DNA from: Ohessyouella blattaphilus
Lineage (GTDB): Bacteria; Bacillota; Clostridia; Lachnospirales; Lachnospiraceae
Assembly: GCF_024721265.1 (NCBI RefSeq)
Contig: NZ_JAMXOC010000017.1
Location: 1-64,000, forward strand
DNA length: 64,000 bases
Direction of reading: 5' to 3'
Shown piece after piece: positions 41,732-50,625 of the stretch. Numbering within the stretch: position 1 is the stretch's first letter; the number at the start of each line of letters is the position of its first letter. The notes under the pieces were generated by a model, which saw only the letters and a program-made list of their open reading frames with translations, was not told the origin of the DNA and made no database searches. Position numbers and translations under genes: made by a program.

Positions 41732-44281
41732 TTAGGAATTTGTACCGGAGATGGATAAAAGCTCTGGTTTCATAACCTTTACTTTACCAGATTCTAACAG
41801 GTCGATAAAAAGCGGGACTAGATTAGGATCAAATTGTTTTCCAGCCTCTGCTTCGAGAATTTCTATAGCTTTCTCCTGAGGCATGGATTGCTTGTAGGAA
41901 CGCTTAGAGATCATGGCATCAAAGCTATCGGCGATACAGAGTATCCTAGCAGAGAGAGGGATGTCTTCACCACCAATGCGTCTTGGATAACCGGTACCAT
42001 CGTACTTCTCATGGTGACCGATGACAGCGGGAATTACGTAGTCTAAAGACGGGAGATGACGAATGATGCCGATGGAATTCTCCACGTGGTTTTTCATAAT
42101 CTCGTATTCATCTGCTGTTAGTTTTCCTGGTTTGTTAAGAATATTCTCAGGAATTCCGATTTTACCGATATCATGAAGGAGCCCGGCCTCGCGGATAATC
42201 TCGATATGGTCATTATCCAGATGTAGCCCTTTGGCTAAAGCAGTAGCGTAGTAAGCGACATTTTTGGAATGACCGAAGGTATAGTGGTCTTTCGTATCGA
42301 TGGCCGCTGTTAAGGCATAAATTGTCGGGGCATATTCACTGTACGCGTCACTGTTATATAAGTTACTCTTTTCTTTCGTATCGGTTTTGGCATTTTCATC
42401 GCTTAACGAATAGATTTTGATGGTGTTTTTACCGGCGCGTTTGGCATTATATAAGGATAACTCGGCATTGTGTAGGAGCTCTTGAGCGCTTGAAGCGGTG
42501 TAAGGAATACCACAAATACCGGCACTTAAGGTTAACATTTTTAAGCGATGATTTTCGGCAGTGACGTTAATGCTTTTTACCTGCTGGCAGATTTTTTCTA
42601 CGGTCATTTTGGCCCGATATATATCGTATTCAGGCATAATCAGGGAGAACACTTTTCCTTTATATCTAGCGGCAAAGCCTTCTGTACCAAGTGTGGATTC
42701 AATAATCTGAGCAATCTTTTTAAGAGCAATATCTCCTTCTTTCGCACCGTATAGTTGGTTGTAGAGGGTGAAGTCATCAATGCTCAAGATTGCTAGAGCA
42801 AGTGACTTGTTTTTGTTTTCCTCAACCAAAGTGTCTAAGGTTTCAAAGAAGCACTTACGATTAAAGAGACCCGTTAGCTCATCGCGTCTTGCCTCTTCAA
42901 AAACTTTTTCATAGAGCTTAGAATTTTTTACAGCAATGGAGCTTACGGAGCCGATGGAGACTAGAAAATCAATATCTTCCTGAGAGTACTCCCTCTTATC
43001 TTTGCCGGAGAGGAGTACGATACCAACTAAATCGTCTTCCGCTTTTAAGGGGAGAAGATATTCAATACCCCAGTCATTAAACAGCTTCTTTTCCGTATCC
43101 CACATGGACTTATAGTTTTGTGTTCTTTTAAACTGCCGATAACTAATACAACCATCGTTTTTCTCTAGAAACGAAAGGATGGGATGGGTGTTTGTAAGAG
43201 AAAAGGAACTATAGCCAATAGGGGGAGCACTATGCTGCATCGTGTAATTTCCGTCATTATCGATTACACAGATAAAGACGTTTGTTGATTTTATCGATTG
43301 TTGAATAACACTAGCTAGTTGCTCCAGTATTTCTTGTACGTTTAAGGTCTTAGAGACGCTGTGGGTAAACGTTTTTAAGTTCTCGGATTTCCGCTGTTCT
43401 CCTCGGACGAAAATCGCGTTTAGAAAACGTTTTACTAAGTGGTAAATAACTACCGAACCGATTAAAATGGCAAGGGCAAAGGTCATCGTTATCTTGATAC
43501 TAAAGCTTGAGCCATCACCTTGTACAAAGAAGTTAAGACTTTTAACGGTAAAATAGGTGATAAAGAGGACGATGACTCCGGTAATAGCATAGCAGGAGGT
43601 TCGTGAGGCCAAAAGTTGTAACCTAAAAAGCTTTCTCTTGGACAGTGCGTATATCATGCACAGGGCGTTAAGGAATCCCGAGACAAGGTCGGTGGGGAAA
43701 CCTCGGAAAAAGGGCAGCAAAAGAAAGAGATGACCTAAGAATAAAATCATCATTCCTAGGACAATAGGGACTAATTGCTTACGTGAATGCTGGTCTTCTT
43801 TGGCAGTTATAAAAATAATATAGAGCATTTGCAGAATTAACATCAAGAAGATAACAAAGGCGATAGCCACCTTCCAGTCAAAATCATAGGCAAAGCGAAC
43901 TAGAGAATCGGAGATTCTCTCAACATTAGGTGGCGGGATAATTTTCTCTGTCACCACATTGAAGGCATAAAGACCACCGAGAACAATAAGCCATAAAATA
44001 TTGCTGCTTTGTTTCCTTTGGTTAACGTACTCCTGGATAAAAAGCAGGAATGCATAGGGCAGGATAAAGAGTCCTAAAATGGAGACGTGAAACCAAAAAT
44101 CAACGGAAGGAAATAGTTGAAGCCGCATACAATAGGAGCCGCCGGTCCAAAGGAGCATGGCTAGCAAGATGCCAAGGAATGAGCGGACGATCCTATTCCC
44201 ATGAGCAGGTATAAAAGTCATTAATAAACAAGTGTAGCAAAAAACACAGAGTATCGAAACCCATTCGTAGTTACTCATCAA
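41732..44281 (-). CDS. 7TM sensor with GAF, degenerate GGDEF and HD-GYP domains
   Basis: The 849-residue protein has about eight N-terminal transmembrane helices (residues 1-285, histidine-kinase-like 7TM), a GAF domain (about 310-455), a GGDEF domain (about 460-625) and an HD-GYP phosphodiesterase (about 660-830). The GGDEF motif reads YKGKVF instead of GGDEF, so cyclase activity is not expected. The HD-GYP motifs are intact (LLHDIGKIGIPENILNKPGKL, IPAVIGHHEKYDGTGYPRRIGGEDIPLSARILCIADSFDAM), so it probably degrades c-di-GMP. Its start overlaps the GH3 stop by 4 bases, so the two are coupled. Confidence 0.92.
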   Translation of the reverse strand: MMSNYEWVSILCVFCYTCLLMTFIPAHGNRIVRSFLGILLAMLLWTGGSYCMRLQLFPSVDFWFHVSILGLFILPYAFLLFIQEYVNQRKQSSNILWLIVLGGLYAFNVVTEKIIPPPNVERISDSLVRFAYDFDWKVAIAFVIFLMLILQMLYIIFITAKEDQHSRKQLVPIVLGMMILFLGHLFLLLPFFRGFPTDLVSGFLNALCMIYALSKRKLFRLQLLASRTSCYAITGVIVLFITYFTVKSLNFFVQGDGSSFSIKITMTFALAILIGSVVIYHLVKRFLNAIFVRGEQRKSENLKTFTHSVSKTLNVQEILEQLASVIQQSIKSTNVFICVIDNDGNYTMQHSAPPIGYSSFSLTNTHPILSFLEKNDGCISYRQFKRTQNYKSMWDTEKKLFNDWGIEYLLPLKAEDDLVGIVLLSGKDKREYSQEDIDFLVSIGSVSSIAVKNSKLYEKVFEEARRDELTGLFNRKCFFETLDTLVEENKNKSLALAILSIDDFTLYNQLYGAKEGDIALKKIAQIIESTLGTEGFAARYKGKVFSLIMPEYDIYRAKMTVEKICQQVKSINVTAENHRLKMLTLSAGICGIPYTASSAQELLHNAELSLYNAKRAGKNTIKIYSLSDENAKTDTKEKSNLYNSDAYSEYAPTIYALTAAIDTKDHYTFGHSKNVAYYATALAKGLHLDNDHIEIIREAGLLHDIGKIGIPENILNKPGKLTADEYEIMKNHVENSIGIIRHLPSLDYVIPAVIGHHEKYDGTGYPRRIGGEDIPLSARILCIADSFDAMISKRSYKQSMPQEKAIEILEAEAGKQFDPNLVPLFIDLLESGKVKVMKPELLSISGTNS

Positions 44282-45909
44282 AACCTCCTATCTTCGCGAA
44301 TACCGGAGACCACGCGAAGGAAGTGATTCATCTCCGATAAAGGAGGATTTACCCGTCGACTAAAGGGGGCATCCTCGCTTTCAAATTGATTAAAAGTTCC
44401 ATGCTTTACAAGCGTAATTTTCATGGGATCCATGCCTAGAATGATTTTTAAATCCTTATAGTCGTGATCCAAATAGCGAAAGTAGATGCTCAAGTGTTCT
44501 TTGATGATCTGTTGACTCATAGCCGTAGTAATCATCGAATCCTTATGCATTTCTACAAAAATATGAAGAAGTGGCCTTTTTTCGTCAAGGTATTCTTTTC
44601 TGGCTACCCAGTCTTGAATATTGAGCCCCGACAAATCCATAGCAGTAGCAATGGTCTTTTCTGTGATTCGGGTAAAGCCAGCAATATCAATTATCGTGGG
44701 AATCCGATCAACATACTGAAATCTGGGGATTCGTGTCTCATCTTCTTTGTTAGTCTTGCCCACACAGCGATACATATCACCAACTCGGTACCTTGCAAAG
44801 GCGCCACCTTTTAGTACCGTTAGGACAATCTCGTATTTCTCACCGGGGGCAACTTCATCCATCAATAGAGTTTGCGGTTGATAAGTCGCATCTGCCAAAC
44901 TTTTTTCCATTTCTTCTTCAGGGATGAACTCGTAAAAGCAGGCGTCGGGGAAAAAGTACATCCCTGAGCGAGTCCAGGTCTCCGTGCCGATTACCGTAGG
45001 TTCCGTGCCGGCAAAAAGCTCCATAGGGCGAATGCCCCATAATTCTTCTAAATCGTCTTTGTAGTACTGGTTATCCGTACCGGCACACATAAAGCCCTTT
45101 AGGCGAAAAAGGTCCTTAGGTGCCATCGTCGTCCCGTCTCTTTTACATTCATTTTGGGTCTTGACGTATTTAATCAGTCTATCTAGCGATACGCCAGTAA
45201 GGGTTTGCTTTAGAGAGCCCCCCTTTTTACCACCACTACTCAGTGAAGAAAAGCTTTTACTGACGTAATAGGTAACGCTTCCTAGACCGAAGAAAAATTC
45301 AATCCCCTGCTTTAGTCCCATTTTAAAGCCTTTCTTGTTGCGCTCGCTAAAAGAAAGATGTTGCGCTTCTTCTACAGGCGGGAGAAACTGGATGTCGATT
45401 TCCTCCTTTAAGAGGACGGGAAGCAAGCCCGTCGCGTAAGGGAGAGGTGCTAGAGCATATAAAATGTGATCCTTAGCGGATACATCAAAATCCCCTTTCT
45501 TCTCGCTTGTAGCCAGAAGAAAGCAGGCCATCATATTCTTTTTATAAGTCGCTAACATGCTTTTAGTATAGGGCGCGACTTTAATAGGATTTAGGCCACC
45601 TTCCCAGGTGGTTTGAATCCAAAGTACGGGATCTGCGGGAAGCATATCCTTATTCTTCTGCAAGAGAATATCACTATAATCTCGGTAAGTCGTAATCGGG
45701 ATTGTCTTTCGGAAATCCTCGATAGTGTCAATCTTTCTCTCTTTTAAGAATTTTTGACCGAGCTTGCTAGCTGACCATAGACCAATTTGCTCTAAAAGAA
45801 GCCGCTTTTGAATGGTCATATACTCATCCATTGTTAAATCCAAAAAGCCACAGTACTCATCCCAAATTTCTTGCTTACTGCTTTCGTTAAGTTTTTCTTG
45901 AAACCTCAT
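44278..45909 (-). CDS. GH3 (auxin-conjugase) family acyl-acid amido synthetase
   Basis: A 543-residue protein of the GH3 family, which adenylates a carboxylic acid and joins it to an amino acid or other amine. Visible motifs are WIQTTWEGGLNPIKVAPYTKSML (ATP region), GFMCAGTDNQYYKDDLEELWGIRPMELFAGTEPTVIGTETW and YEIVLTVLKGGAFARYRVGDMYRCVG (the FxRYRxGD motif). Bacterial members are uncommon and their substrates mostly unknown. It is 14 bases downstream of a membrane methyltransferase gene and coupled to a signalling protein gene. Confidence 0.85.
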   Translation of the reverse strand: MRFQEKLNESSKQEIWDEYCGFLDLTMDEYMTIQKRLLLEQIGLWSASKLGQKFLKERKIDTIEDFRKTIPITTYRDYSDILLQKNKDMLPADPVLWIQTTWEGGLNPIKVAPYTKSMLATYKKNMMACFLLATSEKKGDFDVSAKDHILYALAPLPYATGLLPVLLKEEIDIQFLPPVEEAQHLSFSERNKKGFKMGLKQGIEFFFGLGSVTYYVSKSFSSLSSGGKKGGSLKQTLTGVSLDRLIKYVKTQNECKRDGTTMAPKDLFRLKGFMCAGTDNQYYKDDLEELWGIRPMELFAGTEPTVIGTETWTRSGMYFFPDACFYEFIPEEEMEKSLADATYQPQTLLMDEVAPGEKYEIVLTVLKGGAFARYRVGDMYRCVGKTNKEDETRIPRFQYVDRIPTIIDIAGFTRITEKTIATAMDLSGLNIQDWVARKEYLDEKRPLLHIFVEMHKDSMITTAMSQQIIKEHLSIYFRYLDHDYKDLKIILGMDPMKITLVKHGTFNQFESEDAPFSRRVNPPLSEMNHFLRVVSGIREDRRF

Positions 45910-45923
45910 TTGTCATCTCCCTT

Positions 45924-46493
45924 CTATGCTCTCCTTGTAGTTGTCTTGAAACATTCTCTAATGCTCGCTGGGGTTGGCATTAGGAACGGGGTTTCCTTTT
46001 TATACACTTGGTAGTCTTTAAACTGCTTGGGGAAGACATAGGCATCCTGTAAGCAGATATAAATAAAATTACAGAAACTTAAAAAAAGGCCAAAAAATAA
46101 AAAATTCATCGACTTCAATGTGAAGCCTAAAAATAGGTAAAAGAAAAAGAACCAGAGAAAGCCTGGATGGCGGCAGAGCGCGTAGACACCGTAATTGCAT
46201 ACGGTAGGGACTTGAGAATGATCGCGATATGTTTCCTGAAAAGGAAGTGCAAAAAAAAGAGTGTAGATAAGCAGTAAAAAAAAGCAGAGGGCGAGTATGA
46301 ACATGAAAAGACCATGCTCAGAAAATCCTGCTTGTTTATACGCTTTAGAATAAGTGTAGATAGATGCGAGTATGACGATGAGAGAACCTAAAAAGAAAAA
46401 CGGAAAAAAGACCTTTTTTTTCCAAAGGACGGTGTTGATGTCGTAGATAAAGTAGCAGATAAAACCAACCAAACCAATTATTGTTCCCATCAT
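45924..46493 (-). CDS. ICMT/PEMT-like membrane methyltransferase
   Basis: The 189-residue protein has five or six transmembrane helices, the RHPG motif (NYGVYALCRHPGFLWFFF) and a C-terminal FPKQFKDYQVYKKETPFLMP that matches the SAM-binding end of isoprenylcysteine carboxyl/phospholipid methyltransferases. The usual double glutamate before it is a DAYVF here. It is the first gene of the operon with the GH3-family ligase. The substrate is unknown. Confidence 0.75.
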   Translation of the reverse strand: MMGTIIGLVGFICYFIYDINTVLWKKKVFFPFFFLGSLIVILASIYTYSKAYKQAGFSEHGLFMFILALCFFLLLIYTLFFALPFQETYRDHSQVPTVCNYGVYALCRHPGFLWFFFFYLFLGFTLKSMNFLFFGLFLSFCNFIYICLQDAYVFPKQFKDYQVYKKETPFLMPTPASIRECFKTTTRRA

Positions 46494-46680
46494 AAAGTTT
46501 TCCCCACATAATTCATAATTATTTGAATTGTATATATTGTAGTGATATTGTACTAAAAAGGTCTGTAAATGACAAGCTTTTTCGGAATAATCTTCACAAA
46601 TGACACATTTGGAATATTTGTAAGATTTGTATCACAAAATATAGTGATTTGTAAGAAGTTTTCAAAATAGTTAAGTGTAA

Positions 46681-46709
46681 TTGACAGAGATGTGTTAACC
46701 GCCTAGAAT
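46681..46709 (+). promoter_or_regulatory. Promoter of the MFS exporter leader
   Basis: A perfect TTGACA (46681-46686), 17-base spacer and TAGAAT (46704-46709) give a strong promoter with a start near 46716, leaving a leader of about 143 bases before the MFS gene. From 46494 to 46680 I see only AT-rich sequence that presumably holds the divergent minus-strand promoter. Confidence 0.75.
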
Positions 46710-46749
46710 AGAAATTGAAACCATATTTTTTAACAGAAAAGAGGCTGTT

Positions 46750-46785
46750 ATGTATCAAATGAAAACGGGAATCTTTGTAATTTAA
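46750..46785 (+). CDS. Putative leader peptide of the MFS exporter
   Basis: An 11-residue ORF (MYQMKTGIFVI) with GAGG five bases before its ATG lies within the leader. Short leader peptides of this sort control ribosome-targeting antibiotic resistance genes through drug-induced stalling. It ends just before a hairpin region that precedes the MFS start. The peptide role is inferred from position and ribosome binding site. Confidence 0.55.
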   Translation: MYQMKTGIFVI

Positions 46786-46787
46786 TT

Positions 46788-46832
46788 TTTAGCACAATCT
46801 CTCTGAGATGAGAGGTTAGTATCTATGCTAAA
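46788..46832 (+). promoter_or_regulatory. Putative attenuator hairpin before the MFS exporter
   Basis: TTTAGCA (46788-46794) pairs with TGCTAAA (46826-46832), enclosing CTCTC (46799-46803) and GAGAG (46810-46814). No U-run follows, so control may be translational rather than by termination; the CTCTC stretch could also pair with the exporter ribosome binding site GAGGAG (46842-46847). Confidence 0.5.
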
Positions 46833-46858
46833 TTAAAATACGAGGAGAAATTGAATAT

Positions 46859-48106
46859 ATGAAAAAAATAGATTCGTGGAAAAAGCAATTTGCCATTATT
46901 TATGTAGGGCAGGCGCTTTCATTACTGGGATCGGCTGCTGTACAGTTTGCCGTTATTTGGTGGCTGACAATTCAGACAGAATCGGCAATGGTGTTGACGC
47001 TATCAACAATTGTGGCTTTTGTTCCTAACATGTTTATCGGTCCTTTTGCCGGTGTGTTAGTAGACCGCTATAATCGTAAGCTGGTAATGATGGCAGCAGA
47101 TGGCTTAGTTGCCCTTTCTAGCGTTATTTTAGGAATTGTATTTCTTATAAACCAGGCACCGCCGATATGGTTTATCTTTGTGATACTTTTTGTGCGGGGA
47201 ATCGGTAATATGTTTCACAGCCCGGCGATGCAGGCGGCGATTCCTATGCTCGTCCCCGCAGAGCATTTGACGAAAGCCGGCGGCTATGGCAACCTGATTA
47301 ACTCATTGTCGAATATGTTAGGTCCGGTGCTTGGTGCGGCTTTGATGGGAGTGGCTCCCATTGCAACCATTATGCTAATCGATATTGTGGGCGCCCTATT
47401 TGCAATTGTTTGTCTTTTGTTCGTAAATATACCTGATATTCCGAGAAGTGTAGAAATGCCCCACCTTTCTCAGGACTTGAAGCAAGGACTAGGAGCGATG
47501 CGGGAGAACAAGCCGCTAATGGCAGTGTTTTTTCCGATGGTGCTGATGAATGTGATTTATATGCCGCTTGGAACCTTGTTCCCGTTGCTTGTGCGAACCC
47601 ACTTTTTAGGAGAAGCTATTCACAATAGTATTGTGGAGTTTATCTTTGCAGGAGGACTTTTAATATCCTCTTTAATGATAGGTGTGTGGGGCGGTATGAA
47701 GAACCGTTTTCTAATGGCTTCCTTAGCTGTTGTCTTATTAGGCGTGACCTCGCTTGTAAGCGGGATTTTGCCAGCTACGACCCTTGGCTTTGTAGTTTTT
47801 GCCGTAGTCTGCTTCTTTATGGGGATGTCGGGAACCTTTATTAATGTGCCGGTAATGGCTTACGTTCAGGAAAGCACAGCCCCAGAAATGATGGGGAAGG
47901 TGTTCTCGCTAATGATGACGGCTATGACCTGGTCCATGCCGATTGGCCTACTTATTGCAGGACCGGTGTGTGAGGTAATTGGTGTAGGTACGTGGTTCTT
48001 TTGGTCTGGTGTGGCTCTTGTCCTAACCGGAATCCTCTGCCGCATCTTGACGAGACCTTACGATGAACAGACGCGATTGCCAGAAAAAATAGAAGAAAAT
48101 AGTTAG
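46859..48106 (+). CDS. MFS efflux transporter, macrolide-exporter-like
   Basis: A 415-residue 12-helix MFS protein. The start (SWKKQFAIIYVGQALSLLGSAAVQFAVIWWLT) and the loop 2-3 motif (GPFAGVLVDRYNRKLVMMAAD) resemble the Mef-type and related drug-efflux subfamily (DHA3). The upstream leader peptide and hairpin support an antibiotic-inducible exporter. The exact drug is unknown, and many members of this group have no tested substrate. It stands alone with a terminator behind it. Confidence 0.85.
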   Translation: MKKIDSWKKQFAIIYVGQALSLLGSAAVQFAVIWWLTIQTESAMVLTLSTIVAFVPNMFIGPFAGVLVDRYNRKLVMMAADGLVALSSVILGIVFLINQAPPIWFIFVILFVRGIGNMFHSPAMQAAIPMLVPAEHLTKAGGYGNLINSLSNMLGPVLGAALMGVAPIATIMLIDIVGALFAIVCLLFVNIPDIPRSVEMPHLSQDLKQGLGAMRENKPLMAVFFPMVLMNVIYMPLGTLFPLLVRTHFLGEAIHNSIVEFIFAGGLLISSLMIGVWGGMKNRFLMASLAVVLLGVTSLVSGILPATTLGFVVFAVVCFFMGMSGTFINVPVMAYVQESTAPEMMGKVFSLMMTAMTWSMPIGLLIAGPVCEVIGVGTWFFWSGVALVLTGILCRILTRPYDEQTRLPEKIEENS

Positions 48107-48121
48107 CTGATTAATCGGCTT

Positions 48122-48146
48122 CGCCCTGCTCTTAAAGAGCGGGGCG
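48122..48146 (+). terminator. Terminator after the MFS exporter
   Basis: CGCCCTGCTC (48122-48131) pairs with GAGCGGGGCG (48137-48146) with one G-T pair and a 5-base loop, followed by GTTTTAG. Confidence 0.75.
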
Positions 48147-48176
48147 GTTTTAGTATGATAAGTGAGGAGAAAAAGG

Positions 48177-50612
48177 ATGAAACTATTTGCTTATGAAAAG
48201 AAACACAGCGAACGATTGCGAGATACGCTTTCAGAGTGTACGGTACTTTTGAAAAAGGACGGTCATTTTCCGTTGTCTGGACCTTGCGAAATTGCGGCCT
48301 ACGGTAGTGGGATTCGCCACACTATTAAAGGCGGGACAGGCTCTGGGGAAGTGAATTCTCGCTACAGTGTCAATGTGGAAGAAGGACTGATAGAGGCAGG
48401 CTTTACCATTTCAACTGCCTCATGGTTAGATCGCTATGATAAGGAACTTGAAAAGGCGAAAGAGCAGTTTATCCGGGATGTGAAAGCTGAGGCGAAGGCC
48501 GCCGGACAGAATACCATCGTCTATTCTATGGGAAAGGCGATGCTCGAGCCAGATTACGATTTGCCCATTGAGGGGAGCGGTGATACTTGCGTCTACGTTT
48601 TGGCGCGAATCTCAGGAGAGGGCAATGACCGGCGGGAGGTAGCTGGAGAAATCAAGCTTTCCCAGACAGAAATCCGGGATATTCTCGAACTAAACGAGCA
48701 ATACGAGAAGTTTATGCTGGTTCTTAACGTTGGCGGCGTGGTGGACTTATCACCGGTGATGGGGGTAAAGAACATTCTTTTACTCTCTCAGTTAGGTGCC
48801 CAGACAGGAACGGCTTTGGCCGATATCTTACTGGGAAAAGGCAATCCTTCAGGACGCTTAAGTACCACTTGGGCGAAGGTAGAGGACTATCCGGCAATGC
48901 CAGATTTTGAAGATATTAATGAAACCAAATACCTAGAAGGCATTTATGTGGGCTACCGCTACTTTGATACCTTCCAGAAGAGGGCGCTGTTTCCTTTTGG
49001 CTACGGACTTTCTTATACGGAGTTTACCCAGGAGGTAGATAAGGTAGAGGTGTCTGGTGAAGAGGTAAGCGTTAGTGTGAATGTTGCCAATCAAGGGAAG
49101 TATCCCGGTATGGATGTAGTCCAGCTCTATTTATCGGTGCCTACAGAGAGGCTTGACCATCCCTATCAGGAATTATGCGCCTTCGCAAAAAGCAAGATCT
49201 TAAACCCCGGAGAAAGCCAGAGTGTAAGCCTTACTTTTAAGCTTTCACAGATGGCTTCCTACGACGAGGAAAGAGCGCTTTATTTTCTCGAACGGGGAGA
49301 TTATCTATTGAGATTTGGTAATCATTCAGGTGAGACGAAAGCGATCGCCCTTATAAAAATGAGTCAGGAACAGGTGATTTTAACAGCTAAGAATGTGTTC
49401 GGGAAACCAGGCTTTATGGAGCTAACGGCCACGGGAAGGGCAGAAGAAGAGCTTAATGACCAGATACCTACTCTTACGATTGAGGAGAACGCGTTTAAGA
49501 GTGAAACGGTAGAGTATGAGCCAAATAAAGAGATTCTTCCAGAAGTCGCCCAGCTTTCCGTAGATGAGCTTCTCTATATGAACATCGGCGCCTTTGATCC
49601 AAATAAGAGTGGAATCGGAAGTATTATTGGTAACGCCGGCGTCTCTGTCTGCGGCGCGGCCGGAGAGACTACCAGTATGGTAAGGGATTTTCCCCATCTA
49701 GTAATGGCCGATGGACCTGCAGGACTGCGCTTAGCAAAAGAATTTTACCGAGACGAAAAGGGACTTCATTCCATCGGTCAGTCAGCCATACCTGAGAGTA
49801 TGCTTGATTTTATGCCGAAGATTCTCTTATTCCTCTTAAGCCTCACCAGTTCTAAGAAGCCAAAGAAAGGCAGCAAGCTCGAGTATCAGTACTGTACGGC
49901 GATCCCCATTGGGACAGCTGTTGCTCAGAGCTTTAATGAGGAGTTAGCGACCATCTACGGTGACGTTGTGGGGAGTGAAATGGAGCGCTTCGGCGTCCAT
50001 CTGTGGCTAGCGCCGGCCCTAAATATTCATCGTTCGATTCGTTGCGGCCGGAATTTTGAATACTTTTCGGAAGATCCGTTTATCTCTGGTAAGATGGCAG
50101 CTAGTATGACCCTTGGTGTCCAAAAGCATCCCGGCTGTGGGGTGACGATTAAGCACTATGCGGCAAACAATAAAGAGCTAAACCGGTACGGTAACGACAG
50201 TCTAGTATCCGAACGGGCTATGCGTGAAATCTATACAAAAGGCTTTGGCATCTGTGTCCGAGAAGCCCAGCCAAAGGCTGTGATGACCTCCTATAATCTA
50301 GTTAACGGTACCCACACGGCGGAACACCGGGGGATGATCGAAGATCTGTTGCGGGCAGAATACGGCTTTCAAGGAATCGTGATGACAGACTGGGTCATTG
50401 CTCTAGCGACTAATAAAAAAGGGATACACCGGAATACCTTAGCTAGCTATGAAGCAGCCGCGGGAAGCGACGTGTTTATGCCGGGCGGCAAAGGGGACTT
50501 TAAAGAAATGAAACGAGGTCTAGAAGAAGGCATTGTTACGAAGGAACAGCTCCAAATCAACGCGACTAGGGTGCTAAAGATGGCTAGAGAGCTGACGGAG
50601 GCGCGGAAATAA
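48177..50612 (+). CDS. Glycoside hydrolase family 3 beta-glucosidase, reversed domain order
   Basis: The 811-residue protein has GH3 domains in permuted order. The C-terminal-type alpha/beta sandwich (GAQTGTALADILLGKGNPSGRLSTTWA) comes first (about 1-275), then a fibronectin-III-like domain (about 290-395), then the catalytic barrel (about 470-811) with VMADGPAGLRLA, GRNFEYFSEDPF, KHYAANNKELNR and the nucleophile aspartate in VMTDWV (about residue 738). The same order is known in some rumen clostridial and Butyrivibrio enzymes. There is no signal peptide, so it acts inside the cell on imported beta-glucosides. ATG 48177 follows GTGAGGAG. Confidence 0.9.
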   Translation: MKLFAYEKKHSERLRDTLSECTVLLKKDGHFPLSGPCEIAAYGSGIRHTIKGGTGSGEVNSRYSVNVEEGLIEAGFTISTASWLDRYDKELEKAKEQFIRDVKAEAKAAGQNTIVYSMGKAMLEPDYDLPIEGSGDTCVYVLARISGEGNDRREVAGEIKLSQTEIRDILELNEQYEKFMLVLNVGGVVDLSPVMGVKNILLLSQLGAQTGTALADILLGKGNPSGRLSTTWAKVEDYPAMPDFEDINETKYLEGIYVGYRYFDTFQKRALFPFGYGLSYTEFTQEVDKVEVSGEEVSVSVNVANQGKYPGMDVVQLYLSVPTERLDHPYQELCAFAKSKILNPGESQSVSLTFKLSQMASYDEERALYFLERGDYLLRFGNHSGETKAIALIKMSQEQVILTAKNVFGKPGFMELTATGRAEEELNDQIPTLTIEENAFKSETVEYEPNKEILPEVAQLSVDELLYMNIGAFDPNKSGIGSIIGNAGVSVCGAAGETTSMVRDFPHLVMADGPAGLRLAKEFYRDEKGLHSIGQSAIPESMLDFMPKILLFLLSLTSSKKPKKGSKLEYQYCTAIPIGTAVAQSFNEELATIYGDVVGSEMERFGVHLWLAPALNIHRSIRCGRNFEYFSEDPFISGKMAASMTLGVQKHPGCGVTIKHYAANNKELNRYGNDSLVSERAMREIYTKGFGICVREAQPKAVMTSYNLVNGTHTAEHRGMIEDLLRAEYGFQGIVMTDWVIALATNKKGIHRNTLASYEAAAGSDVFMPGGKGDFKEMKRGLEEGIVTKEQLQINATRVLKMARELTEARK

Positions 50613-50625
50613 ATAAGGTAGGATT

